A stretch of 64,000 nucleotides of DNA from Nannochloropsis salina CCMP1776 (GCA_004565275.1 SDOX01000002.1:752884-816883); one strand, 5' to 3'; shown: positions 43,449 to 56,592, counted from the first letter of the stretch. Translations and numbers: made by a program. The notes: a model not told the origin generated them from the letters alone.

Positions 43449-44068
43449 GCGACAGCTGTACATCTTACCACTTTGCCTTTTCGTAGCATGCTGTTTATAT
43501 TTTAAATTAAAAGGAGACCGCATCACAGACTTGTGAAGTAATTTTGAGCGTTGGTCAAAGTGAAAGACGTACATTTGCCACGACGAACAAGTCAGTCACA
43601 TCTGATGCGAGCCGCTCTTGGCCACATATCAATTTCTTTTTGTGACAGAGAAAAGTTAACAATGTTCGAAGTTGCGGCGGGCTGTCACACTGAACATACA
43701 TGGACGATAAACGAATGACAGTATCCTCGTCAGGCGCCCGCTTGTTGGCCCACCTGTTGGTGTATGGATCCCAACGATCGATAAAGCTACCCGGAAGTAT
43801 TCTCGGGCGCCAGCCCGACCCATTGGGCAGACTGCGCACTGTATTGTCTTGCTTTATTACACACTACCCGCGTGGGGTAGTCAGTGCCTCTACCCGCTGG
43901 TCAATTATTCTCTCCACCTTCTTTGGGTTGGTCTCGAGACGACCACGAGTTGTCAATGGATGCTGCTCCTCGTGGTGGTCCTCCACTGGTGACATACCTT
44001 TCTCTTGCTTGATATACAGATGCCGCCGCACCGAGTCACACAACAATTTACACACCGGACAGGCCAAC
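43449..44068. other. Intergenic region
   Basis: These 620 bp follow the TOM1-like gene and precede the ESSS-like gene. A short stem (cactacccgcgtggggtagt near 43863-43882) is visible; no gene is supported. Confidence 0.45.
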
Positions 44069-44753
44069 ATGCTTTTTGCCGCACGTTCAGCGGCTACTTC
44101 AGCTTTACGGCGTGGTCTGGGCCATCCACAGCCTCATTTCGTGCGACATGGGGCAAGACGAATGATGGGAGGAGGGGGGCACTCCCCAGCTCCGCATCCG
44201 TCGCAGCCCAAACAAGCCTTTCTGTTTAACGAGGGTCCTGGCCCGCGAAAAGTAGAGATGTGGGAACCAATTACGAGTACCGTGTATTGGTCTGCTTTCT
44301 TAATTCTGGTCGTAGGGCTTTACAATGCTCCTGAGACTCGCATTCAGGTATGGAAAGGGGATTGGGATACGACAAGGGGAGAAAAAAGATTGGAGCTCTC
44401 TCCCAAGTATAGACGGCGACGAAATCATTCTCATCTTTGAGTTGGTGCGGTCCATTTCTTATTCAACGATATCGATTGATTCCTGGACACACCGGCGTGA
44501 TCTATAACCCTTCCCACCGCGCATGGTATCCTTTGCTCAAGCCTTCTTCTTTAATACACGTTCTTGTCACACACAGGAATGGGCAGCGGAAGAAGCAGAG
44601 GCAAGATTAGCCAGGATAGAGGAGGGCAAGGACGTAGAGTACGGGCACATATACCACAAGCAACTCTTGACGGGAGGCTTTGTCCAGCATTCAGCCGCGA
44701 ATGCTGACAGCCCGCCGGAGGCAGAGGAGGAGGAGGAGGAGGAGGAGAACTGA
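44069..44753 (+). CDS. Mitochondrial complex I ESSS/NDUFB11-like subunit
   Basis: Exons 44069-44347 and 44577-44753 join in phase to 151 aa. An Arg/Ala/Ser presequence (MLFAARSAATSALRRGLG) fits mitochondrial import. The core is WEPITSTVYWSAFLILVVG, one membrane helix, followed by YNAPETRIQEWAAEEAEARL. In NDUFB11 the same layout occurs: a W before the helix, then LPDYRMKEWSRREAERL. The subunit sits in the membrane arm of NADH:ubiquinone oxidoreductase. The C-terminus is a run of about nine Glu encoded by a GAG/GAA repeat near 44723-44750. This is an accessory subunit with modest sequence conservation, so the call rests on the pattern, not on catalytic residues. Confidence 0.7.
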
Positions 44754-45311
44754 CGTCCACTTTGTGATAGAAGAGACATACTGAAAGCACGTGGGATGGT
44801 GGAAATTTCGGGAATCGAGGTGGACACGGCATTTGCAAAGTCAATACGGCCCTTTGGTTGAGGCGCGGTTTCTTGGAAATTTGTTTAGAATGGTGGGAGG
44901 GGAGCAGTAACACGTGAAAAGAAGAAATGTGAGAAACATATTGACTTTGTGTGTGGCGATGGCCACCATTACGGCCACAATCTGGTAGTGATTTCTTTGA
45001 CTCTGACCTCCATGAGCGGCTTCCCTCTGGGGCGACCAGACCAACCGTTCCGCAGAGTCGATCCTCACGCTCCATGGCGCATAATGAGGCGGCACTAGGA
45101 CAACGTTTCATTTCCCTAACCATGCCTTTGACAACGAATTTGGAAGCATAATTTTTTTACTATAAGTGTTATGTTCAATGCGTTCAATTAATTGGTATTG
45201 ACAGGGTATGCAATGGTCAACAGCGCCAACGTAGGAGATCTAAACGATGCAAGTCTCACGTACTTATTCAATACCTTAAAAATCGTACAGAGACACCACA
45301 TCAAATGCACA
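44754..45311. other. Intergenic region
   Basis: These 558 bp run from the ESSS-like stop to the calpain-7 start. An open frame on the minus strand overlapping the poly-Glu repeat is an antisense product of it. Nothing else was found. Confidence 0.5.
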
Positions 45312-48300
45312 ATGTCTGCCAAATTATCTTCCCTTTATGATGAGGCCTTCGCTGCACTGGGACGAGCCGTTGAGGTTGACGAAACATTTGCGAAAGGGCG
45401 GCAACTTGAGGAGGAGGGGAGGATGGACGAGGAAGACAGGAGCAGGGTTGTGCTCCAGTATGAGGAGGCCCTTGACCTCTTCCAGCAATGCTACGACATG
45501 GAATTGGATCCTACAAAGAGATCCGTGGTGGCAAGCGAGTTGCGGACGTACGGAAGACGATTGGGAGCACTCAAAACGCAGACTGGAGACAGGCGATGGG
45601 CCGCAGCAAAAGCGCTCGATGCGGCCAAAAGCAAGGCATTTCCTCGAAAAGGAGACCAAGACGTCGCAGACATTTACCTTGGAGCAGTGGAGGCATATCT
45701 TTCCGCTATAAAGCTTCAGGACCCAGAGTGTGCCGAAAATGCAGCTCTTCGGGTATGTTAGGGAATGTACAATGAGTTTTGACATGATTTCTTTCTATTT
45801 CTCGGTATGTAATCCTCGATGCTCACCATGAATGCAACGTTTCATCTTGCATAAGTCCTTTTGCTTGGCTGGTCAACACTCATGCTTTTCTGGCCTTCTC
45901 TCCCTGATCCGGTATGTTTACATGCTGAACTCTGACAGAGCCGGGTCGCGCACATTTTGGACCGCGTGGAAAGCATAAAGAAGCACGATCCCCCACCTGC
46001 TCCACATGAGAACCGCCAATCGTTGACCTGCGGCAGTCAAAACTCAGCTATTACATGCCTTGACGTGCAGGACCTGCCTCTTCCGCCCACATCCGACGTG
46101 TCTTGCTCTCCCTCCGCACCCTCCGCTACATTCTCCCCCTCCCACTGTGTCCGAGGATCGAGCTCCAGCAACGGCAGAAGTCCTCCTCGTGACGACACTA
46201 CATCCTACTTGACACCTGCTGAGGTGGAAGTTCTCCGCCGGAGCTCGGTGATCAAGGGGAGGACGTTCCTTCCCTGGATGGAGGGCGAGGAGTCGCGGGA
46301 GCAGTTCCATTACGCAAAGCCCTTCGCCGACCCCGATGGCCTCCTTTCCCTCTCACCCAAGCAAGCGGCGCGCCTTGGAGGGTGGAAGCGCCCGCACGAG
46401 TTCATTAGAGGGCGCCCTGGCTCCGACCAAGGTCCTCGTATGATTGGGAGCGTCACTCCCCACTCGATCATGCAAGAGCAGGTTTCCGACTGCTCCTTCG
46501 TTGCCTCTCTCTGCATATGCGCCGCCTTCGAGCAACGTTTCCAAACCCAACTCATTACCAAGATACTATACCCCCAAGACGCGAGCGGCCGGCCCATGTA
46601 CAACCCGAGCGGGAAGTACCTCGTCAAGCTGTGGGCGAACGGGTGCGTGCGAAAGGTGGTCGTGGACGATTTCTTGCCTGTGGACCGGCACGGGAACCTG
46701 CTCTGCTCCTCCTCCTCGGACAGGACGGAGCTGTGGGTGAGCATCGTGGAGAAGGCGGCCATGAAGCTCTTGGGCGGCTCCTACGACTTTCCGGGCAGCA
46801 ACAGCGGCATCGACGTGTATATGCTGACGGGCTGGGTGCCCGAGCAAATCTTTTGGAGGGAAGAAGATCAGGTGGACTTGACCAGCGCCAAGAGAACCGG
46901 TGCCGCACAAAAGGAGAGCGGCGAGCGTGCCAGAGGCAGCACTGGTGGTGATCGTCCTCCCTTGATTCTAGACCACCGACAGCCTGCTGAGCGGGCGTGG
47001 GCCCGGCTCAGCTCGGCCTCGGCGCTAGGAGATTGTCTGACCACCATCGCTACCACCCCCATGGATTCTGAGGTCGCAGAGCGTCTGGGCCTGATCCCCT
47101 CCCACGCCTACGCCGTGCTATCCGTTCGGGAGGTGCTGGGGGGCCGCCGCTTTCTTCTGGTCAAGAACCCCTGGCGACGCAAGAGCTGGCGCGGACCCTA
47201 TTGCCCTGCTGACACGGCCCGCTGGACGCCCGAACTCTGTGAGGCATTGGGATACGCTCCACTGCAGGCGCAGAAGCACGACGACGGCGTGTGCTGGATA
47301 GCCTGGGAGGACGTGCGGCGCTACTTTTCCTCCATTTTCTTGAACTGGAGGCCGAGTCTCTTCGCCTTCCGCACCACCCACCACGCGCTGTGGCGCAAGG
47401 AGCAAGGTCCACCCAACGACCTGTTCACGTACGGACAGGTAAATCTCTCGACATTTTCACTCCCTTTCCATGCATGCCTGCGCCCAACGTAATTTTTGAA
47501 TCTCCCGCGGTTTCTATCCCCCATCGTGAACAGAACCCACAATACTCTTTGCGGATGGACCGAAGCAAATCCCGGGCCACCGCTAGCACCAACGCCGGGA
47601 CTGCCTGCTCCTCAGTTTGGCTCCTGCTCTCGCGACACAACAGGCAAACCTCGGACAGGCACGGCATGGACAGCAACGCAGGCAGCCGCTCATGCCACGA
47701 GGACTTCCTAACCCTGCACGTGTACAAGTCGCGGGTCACCGGTGGAGGGCCTCGCCGCGTCATTTACCCAAGCGACGACTGCGTTGTCCGGGGGCTGTAC
47801 TCGAACAATCCGCATAACTTGGTTCGGTTCGACGTGGACAAGGGGGACCCTGGGGCATATGTCCTGGTCTTGTCGCAGTACGAAAAAAGGCGCGACGTCC
47901 GATTTTCGCTCAGTGTCCTCTCGACCGCTCCATTCGTGCTGCAGGAGCTGCCAGCCTTGCCGGCTGTGGTGGCCAAGATGGAGGGGACCTGGGGGCCTGA
48001 GACCGCAGGAGGCCGCCTCGGGCTTGCGACGTTCCTGCTCAACCCGCAATTTGCGATCGCTGTCAAGAAGCCGTGTGCGGTACATGTTGAATTGTTGGCG
48101 CCGAAGGAGTACTTTGTGAGCTTCTCTCTGATAGGCGGGGCTCGGGGCGGGAAGCGCGTCGACTCAATCCTGCAGGTGAGTGAGGCCTTTGGTCACATGT
48201 ATGAAAAATCCTGGTGTCTGGTTTGATGCCGTGTCTCTGTTCATTCATTCATGTGATGACAACCGGAAACAGGGGGAAGAAGTATTGACCAGCGGATCCT

Positions 48301-48929
48301 ATCGCCAAGGTTTTTGTGCCGCCTCCACTAGCGATAGTACGGGCCCCGCCGCGCTGCTACGTCCAGGGATCTACACGCTTGTAGCCTCCACGTACGATGC
48401 TGGACTCAAGTGCAACTTCGTGATCAATTTCCACAGTGCTGTTGACGAAGGGAGCCTCCAAGCCAGTGTGCTGTTGCCGGAGGGCGAGGGCTTCGTCCGA
48501 CATGAGCTGGGGGGGGCGTGGAAAGGGGAGCTGACCGGGGGATGCAGCCCTCCGGGGTACGCGGCTCGAAATCCTACATACGTACTTGCATGCACAGAGC
48601 GGACAAGGGTTTTTATGCGGCTTGTTGCACACGAAAATGAGCCTATAAATGTCACCCTATTTCAGCTGCCGTCGGCTTCGTCCGGCGGGGCCGCGGGTAG
48701 CAGTGAGCTTCCCGTCCTGTCAACTTTTCCGGGATGTCCCTCAACAATCGCGACGTCTCATAATGCTGTATTCACAGCAAGTCGATGTGGGGTTACAACA
48801 CCAGTCGCAGACTTGACCACAGGAACATACGCGGTAGTTCTGGCATGTTACGATGCCAACGTGGAAGCGGCCTTCACACTCACTGTGTTCACCTCAAGCA
48901 AAGGCATGCGTCTTAGGCAAATATTGTAA
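45312..48929 (+). CDS. CAPN7: Calpain-7 / PalB-type cysteine protease
   Basis: Four exons (45312-45752, 45939-47438, 47534-48175, 48273-48929), all phase 0, give 1079 aa. An N-terminal MIT-type helical domain (YEEALDLFQQCYDMELD, then DIYLGAVEAYLSAIKLQD) is followed by a Ser/Pro linker. The calpain protease core has Cys332 (QVSDCSFVASL), His536 (PSHAYAVLSVREV) and Asn557 (LLVKNPWRRKSW). Two beta-rich C2-like domains follow (LTLHVYKSRVTGG and repeats of PGAYVLVLSQYEKR and GIYTLVASTYD). This MIT-CysPc-C2L layout is calpain-7, which binds ESCRT-III and works on endosomes and pH signalling in fungi. It is not Ca-EF-hand regulated. The start is the ATG at 45312; an in-frame ATG at 45213 would add 33 residues. 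Confidence 0.88.
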
Positions 48930-49834
48930 ATTTAACCACGTGTGGAACTGTGTAGAATACCCATAAAAGCATCGCGCGCAAATTAGCTGCTCTTTTTAAA
49001 TCGTTGAACTTTTTGTTTTTTTGGATATCACCCCGCCTTCATTACTTCCAATGTAGAAAAATTGAGAAATTACCCATATAAATTTAAGACTGCCCAACCC
49101 ATCATCATAAATTCAAACAAATTTGCGTGATGTTGTACACGCTTGAATGTTTGCGCATTACGGCCCATATGCTCGGGTCAGTATGAGTCTGCTCCTGGCA
49201 TGGATCCCGGGATGTTGTCTACGGACCAGCCACACGTCAGCCGTCCCTTCGTTATTGCCCGTGTTCGTGCCTCTCCACGAGGCGGAGCACACTTGACGAC
49301 GTGATTCACCACATGCTAGTACGGGAATGTTCCGGGAATCCCGAACATCCTTCCCAAGCCTTCCGATATTTTCGGAGCTGCCCGACAAATGAAGTGGCCG
49401 GGGCCCTCTCGAGAGGTCTTGGGCTCTCATCGTGATGCCGCCCTTCGAGCCATTCTGGGGTTCGATTTTATTTCCCCAAAGCAGCTCTAGCGCCACGGTC
49501 CTCGACACTGTGCAATCTCTTGGCCGTTCTTCCCCCCTCGGCCCACTTGCCCCCTCGCCAGTGCTTCAATGCCTGAAGAGGGCGCGGCAACCATGTATCT
49601 GACGAACGAGCGAGTGGGCTGCCCCCCCGCCCTACTATCCAGCCCCCGCGTGCTTTATGTCTCGGCCTCGCATGACCCGTCCAGGCGACGAGAGCTGCCT
49701 TTTGCCTTCTTTTCAGACAGTTCTCATGTACCAATCGTGAGGTTATCACTTTTCTGGCATCTCACAGCAGGATATTTGACGGCCGGCCTTCACAAAGCCG
49801 CGCGGGAAACAAGCTTTTCGCAACAAGCTCTGCC
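48930..49834. other. Intergenic region
   Basis: These 905 bp lie between calpain-7 and the translocase. The first ~200 bp are AT-rich. Open frames on both strands have no motif support. Confidence 0.5.
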
Positions 49835-52128
49835 ATGACGCGCATTTTTCTGGCCCTGTGCATCTTAGCCGGGAGCGTCCAGGGTTTCCAGTCCTCCGTA
49901 TTTCGTCCCAACTATGCCCTGGCTAGGTGAGTACACAAAGTTGGAGGAGGGATGGACTTTTTGGTCGTGGTTGTTTTGTGACCGTAGAAGCACGCAAGGG
50001 CGAGAACAAGCGAGGCCTTCTTCATGTTGAAGCGTAGAAAGGGCAAACGCTCCTCCGCTTTACGTGAATGGGAAATTCGCTGACGTTTGGTCTTGATGAT
50101 TGTGTGAAAAGAGGATTGTTCATGAGGCATGTCGCGGCACTCGTGGGGCGTACGAGTGGAACACGACGGAAGTTTAGAGCGGTCCTATGTATCCTGTGGA
50201 TTCGAGCTTCCATTTCTATTCTTCGCGGATACCGCCATGCAGTACAATACCTGCCTTTCTTCCTTGCAAGGCAAGCAACATCTTGCAAGCTATGTCATTG
50301 CCGTGCCAATGTGTGCCAGGAAAACATCCCCCATGCGACAAACCATGGTGTAATGAAGAACATTCAGATGTCCTTTCACCAAGAGATTCTTCGGCAAGCG
50401 CTCTGGACACCCATCGCGTGCGGCTTCACATTTCAACGCATTTCTCACCTCGAACTTGTCGCTCTATTTTCATGGACATGTGACAGGAAAAGCTGCGCTC
50501 TCGTCGCACCCTCCACAGCCCTGACCGAAGGCAGTCGCCGACGGCATGCGGCCCTTCCACGCAGCCTCCCTCGGATCTTCTCCACCGCTTCCCCTGTTTT
50601 CGAGGGGGGTGCTAGCCCCGAGAAGAAAGCCTCCATGTGGCAGCGATTCAAGGCTCAAATGCCCACCAAGGTGGAGCGGAAAAAGATCCTGCCCTTGACG
50701 CTCATGTTCTTCTGCATGCTGTTCAACTACACGATCCTGCGCGACACGAAGGACGTTCTCGTCGTCACTGCCCCCCAGTCCGGCGCCGAGGTCATCCCAT
50801 TCCTCAAGACCTACGTGAATCTCCCGGCTGCCTTGATGATCACCATCGTCTATTCGAAGCTCTGCAACGTGCTGCCCATGTCCCAGGTGTTCTACACGCT
50901 CATCACCCCCTTCTTGGCCTTCTTCGCGTCTTTCGCCTTCCTCATCTACCCGAACCGCAACTTCCTGCACCCCAACGCCGCGGCAGACTACCTCCAGACG
51001 GTGTTGCCGTCCTCCTTCGGCGCGCTCATCTCCATCTTCCGTAACTGGACCTACGCGCTGTTCTACACCATGGCGGAACTCTGGGGGTCGGTGGTCGTCT
51101 CCCTCCTCTTTTGGGGCTTCGCCAACGAGGTGACCACGGTCCCGGAGGCCAAGAAGTACTACCCGCTCTTCGGCCTAGGCGCGAACGTGGCCTTGATCTT
51201 CTCGGGCCAGTACGTGCGTTTCGTCTCCTCCATCCGCAAGCAGCTTCCCGACGGGGTGGACAAGTGGGGCGTGTCGCTGAAGCTGCTGATGGGGGCGGTG
51301 GTCTCGTTGGGCGCCGTCATGGTGGGTGCCTACACCCACATGCAGCGCAACGTGCTGACCGACCCCGAGTGCTACTCGGCGGAGAAGCAGAAGAAGAGCA
51401 GCAAGAAGTCCGCCACCTCCATGTCGCTCAAGGAGTCGGCGCAGTACCTCTTCAACAGCAAGTACATCCGAGACCTGGCCACGCTCGTGATCGCCTACGG
51501 CATGTCCATTAACATCGTGGAGGTGACGTGGAAGGGGAAGCTCAAGGAGGCATTCCCGGACCCCAACGCCTACTCCGCCTTCATGGGCAATTTCTCCACC
51601 GCCACTGGGTGCGTGACTTTGATCATGATGTTGCTGGGACGGGGCATCTTCCAGAAGTACGGGTGGGGCGTGGCCGCTCTGATCACCCCCATCATGCTCC
51701 TGTCCACGGGCGTGGCCTTCTTCTCCCTCATCATCTTCAACGGATTCTTCTCTCCCGTCACGGCCGCCTTGGGCATGACGCCTCTGATGCTGGCGGTCAT
51801 CATCGGCGCTGCCCAGAACGTTCTCAGCAAGAGCAGCAAGTACTCGCTCTTCGACCCCTGCAAGGAGATGGCCTACATCCCCCTGGACGCGGAGCAGAAG
51901 ACCAAGGGCAAGGCGGCCATCGATGTGATCGGCAACCCCTTGGGCAAGTCCGGGGGCTCCTTCATCCAACAAATCCTGATCTTGATTCTCGGCTCGTTGT
52001 CCGCCTCCACTCCCTACCTGGCCGGTATCATTTTCTTGATCGTAGGTGCATGGATTAAGGCGGCAACCTCGCTGTCCAAGCAATTCAAGGAGAAGATGGC
52101 TCAGAGCCCTGACGCCGCGGAGTTTTAA
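49835..52128 (+). CDS. NTT: Plastid ATP/ADP translocase (NTT, Chlamydia type)
   Basis: Exons 49835-49926 and 50487-52128 join in phase (LAR|KSC) to 577 aa across a 560-nt intron, the longest found in this window. The signal peptide ends VQG|FQSS, a plastid bipartite signal. The rest is the NTT/TLC transporter: PLTLMFFCMLFNYTILRDTK, DVLVVTAPQSGAEVIPFLK, FYTMAELWGSVVVSLLFWGF, AYGMSINIVEVTWKGKLKE and the C-terminal KYSLFDPCKEMAYIPLD, about 12 helices. NTTs exchange cytosolic ATP for stromal ADP plus Pi; stramenopile isoforms may instead import other nucleotides. Catalysis is by family inference. Codons are strongly C/G-ended, so a long spurious antisense frame opens here. Confidence 0.93.
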
Positions 52129-52992
52129 GTGCGGTGTGGGCGCGGGCGAAGGAATGGATGTCATCCGAAGAGGGAGACATGATGACGGGGCCTGGGCGAA
52201 GGGGAGCACGAGATCGAGGATGCCCCTGGACGGTTGGCAGGGCGAGGTGTACTTCCGAAATGCCTGCCGCACTCTGTTCAAATTGGTTTTTGCAACGCTT
52301 TGCCATGATTAGGGAGGGGGGATCAGCTAACTCTGACACTTGTACCACACGATTGCGACTTCATTTTTGACAGTGTATGGGGGTAAAGATCAGAAAGGAA
52401 AGATAGATAGTTAGAAATGAATGTGCTTCATGTCCTCGCCATACAAAGTTTGTAGCCTTGAAAAGTGGAGGGAAAAGCAAAAAGTGGCAAGGAGTAATAT
52501 GGATGGAATGATTGACCGCCAGCTAGCGACGACAAGGAGGAGGGTGCGCGCGTGATAGCCTCTTGAACTCCCTTGGAATAAAACCTTTGAGAGTTGGGTG
52601 GGATATTCCAAGGAAAGGGCTTAGGTTTGATCACAAGCAGGAATGAGAAAGAAAAAAAATGTGTTTGGAAAAGAGAGGAAACCATCATGGATTAAGCATG
52701 TTCTATTCGTGGGGCAGTTGCGCATAGCTACCCGGAAGGGTCCGGTAACGCCGGCTCATCAAAGACTGCTTTGCCGATGCGATCCCCAGTTCCATGCCCA
52801 CTGTCGGCACACCTCTGCCATATTCCTACTTCTCGTTGCACTCACTCCCCATCTCGTACCATAGGTCGAATCGTGCAGTGTGTCACCTGCCAAATCACCA
52901 TCGCTGACCCCTTTCTGGCCGCGTCGGCCCGCGTCATCGCCTTCGCCTCATCCCCTCACGCCCACTCCGCTTCTCGTCAGCATTAGACTTCT
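52129..52992. other. Intergenic region
   Basis: These 864 bp lie between the translocase and YKT6. No gene, repeat or RNA element was recognised. Confidence 0.5.
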
Positions 52993-54087
52993 ATGAAGAT
53001 CGTGGCCATTGCATTGCATCGCTACCAAAGGGACACCCCAGAGCCCATTATTCTCTCGTCGGTCACTGAACTTGAGAGCTTCGGGTACTTCCAACGCAAT
53101 GGGTGAGTACAGCAACGGATCATAAGAATGTTATTCCCGTCCTGTTCAAATATGTCATTGATTCTTCACATCAATCCGCAAACACAATAAAATAAATAGC
53201 ATCCGTGAGATGTGCCGATTTATGAGCAAGACCTTGATCAAGCGCTGCCAGCCCGGACAAAGGCAAACCATCCAGCACGAGGGTAGGCCGGGCTCGGGGA
53301 GCGTGGGTGATGGGTTGCGTCGCGTTTGGAGGCCACCGTCATTCGATCTCACCACCTTCTCTTCCGCACAATATGTACAGAATATAATGTACACTGCCAT
53401 TTAAGGACAGATGGTTTGGGTGGCACCGTCATAGCGGATCTAGAATATCCTCCCCGCGTTGCCTTCGTCCTCTTGTCGACCCTCCTGGAACGTTTTGCCG
53501 TTGATATCACGTACGTGGCCATTTGGAGGCGGTGTACGCGCCATAAACTCGTTTACAATAGCAACGTGGGCTGAATTTTTTTGAAGTGGGCGAACTTGAG
53601 ATCTCTTCGGCGGCCTACATTAGTCATCCTGTCCTCTGTCATCTGCTGTTATTACCAAGCTGTTGCCAACATGTATTTTTCCCTTCCTGCCCGCATATTG
53701 GTACAGAAATTGGTCATCTGTGACACAGCAAGAATCCGTGACGTATCCTCCCCTGCAAGAGGCCATCCGCGAGTATCAAGACCCGGCCAAAGCGGACAAG
53801 ATCACAAAGATCCGGCGGGACCTGGACGAGACCACCGACATCTTGGTACGGAGGGAGCTTGCAGGGTGGCGGGGGTGGGAAGGCGTTCCAATCATTAGGC
53901 ATGGAGGAAAGGCAGTCGTAGACGCGTACTTATCTACCACACCTCACAGCATAAGACCATTGACGCGGTCTTGGAGCGCGGGGTCAAGCTGGACGAGCTG
54001 GTGGAGCGGTCCAACGACCTGAGCAGTCAGAGCAAGCTCTTTTACAAGCAAGCGCGCAAGACCAATTCCTGCTGCAGCATCTCTTGA
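52993..54087 (+). CDS. YKT6: Ykt6 R-SNARE (prenylated longin SNARE)
   Basis: Five exons (52993-53102, 53200-53282, 53381-53510, 53707-53845, 53950-54087) join in phase to 199 aa, the usual Ykt6 size. The longin domain starts [11 protein letters not shown] and contains [20 protein letters not shown] and [17 protein letters not shown]. The SNARE motif follows ([40 protein letters not shown]) with the central Arg of an R-SNARE. The C-terminus, NSCCSIS, carries a CaaX box (Cys196) for prenylation with Cys195 free for palmitoylation. Ykt6 drives ER-Golgi, endosome and autophagosome fusion. The exon-3 acceptor at 53381 was chosen because it restores the longin segment EYNVHCHLR. Confidence 0.92.
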
Positions 54088-54619
54088 GGAGACAGGGCGG
54101 TGTCGGAGTGCAAGGGGGAAGGAAACATTGGGAGGATGGAGGGGGGGGGGGCGTACGCCGAGGAGTCTCCCTTACGTCTGAATACCCACTTCGCTAGCCC
54201 TTGGGAGTGTGGGTCCGGCGAGCAAGCAGCAGGCGAAGGAAGTCATCTTTTTGTTGTCCTGAACAATATGTACATGCCAAGGCCTATCGGTAGCAAAATG
54301 GAGGCCTCGAGGTGTCAAAGTAAAACCTTGGATTGAGGTACGACAGTGGCTCTAAGGGAGTGGGGGGGGCATACTGGCCATGGAGGTAGACGCCACCTTG
54401 GATTGTGGATGCTGGGGCGCTTCTATCTCGGTAACACAGTAGATAGAAGCTGGAGGGAGGGTGTGTACGGATACAGAGGGCCTTCAATACAGGACGGAAG
54501 AAAATGAACGGAAACAAGAAGGAAGTTTCCCATGATTACTTTGATTACCACATGCCTGTGTGTAGAATTATGCACTCAAACAGGCGATCCAGCCCTATTC
54601 TTCGCTCATTCTCGACGGC
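54088..54619. other. Convergent intergenic region
   Basis: The YKT6 and GatB 3' ends face each other over 532 bp. A run of ten G occurs near 54130. No gene is supported. Confidence 0.5.
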
Positions 54620-56592
54620 TCATGCCCCGTTCAGGGCCTCCACCGTCAGAGACTGGACCACCTCAGGGTTCGCCCGGCTCCCAGACTCCTTCAGCACCAT
54701 GCCCACGAAGAAACCAAGCAGCTTCGTCTTGCCCTCCCGGAAGTCCTCCACTTTCTCAGGATTCGCCTCTAGGACCTTCTGCACCAAAGCGGCGATTACG
54801 GCCGGGTCGGTGATCGCCTCCAGGCCCCGGGCTTGGACCAAAGCCAGCACTGCACCCTCCTCTCCCCCCTCCCACTCATCCAAAAGCTCCGGCAGCAGCT
54901 CCTTCGCGATCTTTCCCGTGATATTCCCCTGTCCAATCAGATCCACCAGCTCCGCCAGGCCCCCGGGCGTGAGCTTGATCTTTCTGAACTCCTTTACCCT
55001 GCCTTTGTTCCCGTTCAAATGTCCGGCGATGTCCCCCACGAGCCATTTCGCCGCCTCTTTCGGCTCCGCCCCATGCTGTTCCACGGCCGCCTCAAAAAAT
55101 CGGGCAACTGCCAGATCGTCGGTCAGAAATTTGGTTGTCTCTGTGAAGGGGTAGGGAAGGTAGCCGGGGGGCGTGTCGTGAGACAGAGCTCCAGGCAGCC
55201 CCGCGGGATGGACAACAGCCGTCCCTCCAACGAAAACGCCACACACCACCTTTGCCTTCTTTGTCCCTCCATCTCGCCCTACCTGCGTCCAAATTCAAAC
55301 CCGCGGGGTCTTGGTACCGCGCCCGCTTTGCGGCCGGGAGCTCCTGCAGCGTCGCCCTCCAGGCCTGCACCACGGAGGAGGCCAGAGCAAGGGGGGGAAC
55401 GTCGGGCTCGGGGAAATAGCGGTAGTCGGACTCGCCTTCCTTGACACGCATAAGCTTGCTGGCGAGCTCCTTCTCGTCCCACATTCGGGTCTCCTGCCGC
55501 ACCACTTCTCCCGCGTCGTAGGCCCGGGCCTGTCTGACTACCTCGAAGTCCACCGCCTGCTGCACGCTCTTGAACGAGTTCACGTTCTTCACCTCCACCT
55601 TCGGCCGCAGTCCCTCCTCGCCCCGGGGACGGATCGAGACGTTGATGTCCAGGCGCATGGAGCCTTCCGCCATGTTGCCGTCCGAAGCCCCTACGTACCG
55701 CAAAATCTTCTGCAGCTCCCGGCCGTACTCCGCTGCTTCCGCCCCCGAGCGCATGTCCGGCTCCGACACGATTTCCGCCAGCGGAATGCCCGCACGGTTG
55801 AAGTCGACGAGGGAGTGCGTGGAGCCCGCCAGGCTGTCGCTTCCCTGATGGACCATTTTCGCCGAGTCTTCCTCCACGTGCAAGCGCGTGATGGATACCC
55901 TCCTCCCGCTCGGCAGTTCCAAACATCCCCCCGCCCCCAGGGGATGGGTGTACTGAGTGATCTGGTAATTCTTAGGGGTGTCAGGGTAGAAGTAATTCTT
56001 TCGGTCGTAGCGCACTTCGTGAGCAATCTCGCATTGCAACGCCATTGCGGCTTTACTTGCCAATTCCACCACGCGGGCATTGGGAACGGGCAAGGTACCA
56101 GGCTCTCCCGTGCACACTGGGCATATGTTAGCGTTCGGAATGTTAGGATTGTAATGGCTTGAGCAACCGCAATATGCCTTCGTGTCGGAAAGGAGCTGGG
56201 CGTGAACCTCTACACCGACGACCGGCTCGTATCGCTCGAGGACCTAGCATGACATAAGGGTACAATGTGCCGTGTGAAATACAATGCCGTTGTTTGAGAC
56301 CAGAAGTCTGCATGTTGCCTTCTTTAAAAAAGTGGGAGCAAATTTTTGCTTGAATGGCACGCACCTCTTGCAATTCTGACCTCTTTTTGCCATCCCCCCC
56401 GCCCCCCCCCTTGCCCATGCGAATTTCTTGCGTACTACGCAGTGCCTGATTGCCGCTACTACTGGGCAGAATAAATGCCTGCGCTGTTCTAACTATCCCT
56501 GTAGTTGCGGCCACGGCAACGAGCAAAAGCTGACGAAATGGGATAGAGAAGGATCGAGGCCTTTTCCTTGCTGCGCAGGGGCGAGTATGCAT
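54620..56592 (-). CDS. GATB: Glutamyl-tRNA(Gln) amidotransferase subunit B, plastid-targeted
   Basis: Exons 56365-56592, 55283-56243 and 54620-55140 join in phase to 569 aa. The signal peptide ends TAQA|FILP, then a Gly/Lys-rich transit stretch. The GatB core begins YEPVVGVEVHAQLLSDTKAY. A zinc site is suggested by CGCSSHYNPNIPNANICPVC, and the amidotransferase core has NYQITQYTHPLGAGG, DFNRAGIPLAEIVSEPDMRS, EGSMRLDINVSIRP and the C-terminal YqeY-like tail (KFLTDDLAVARFFEAAV, GDIAGHLNG). GatB in GatCAB turns Glu-tRNA(Gln) into Gln-tRNA(Gln), binding the misacylated tRNA and ATP. It is needed in plastids (and often mitochondria). The signal peptide supports the plastid; dual targeting is possible through internal starts. 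Confidence 0.92.

Noticed and set aside
43555-43839. 94-aa minus-strand frame between the TOM1-like and ESSS-like genes
   Set aside because: It has no recognisable motif, no splice partner and is likely chance.
44551-45123. Minus-strand frame with a poly-Pro/Ser run
   Set aside because: It is the antisense of the poly-Glu repeat of the complex I subunit.
45213-45311. Earlier in-frame ATG for calpain-7
   Set aside because: The added 33 residues show no MIT similarity, and 45312 has a better context; the earlier start remains possible.
51175-52281. Long (368-aa) antisense frame in the translocase gene
   Set aside because: It results from C/G-ended codons in the opposite strand; its composition is low-complexity His/Gly/Gln/Leu.
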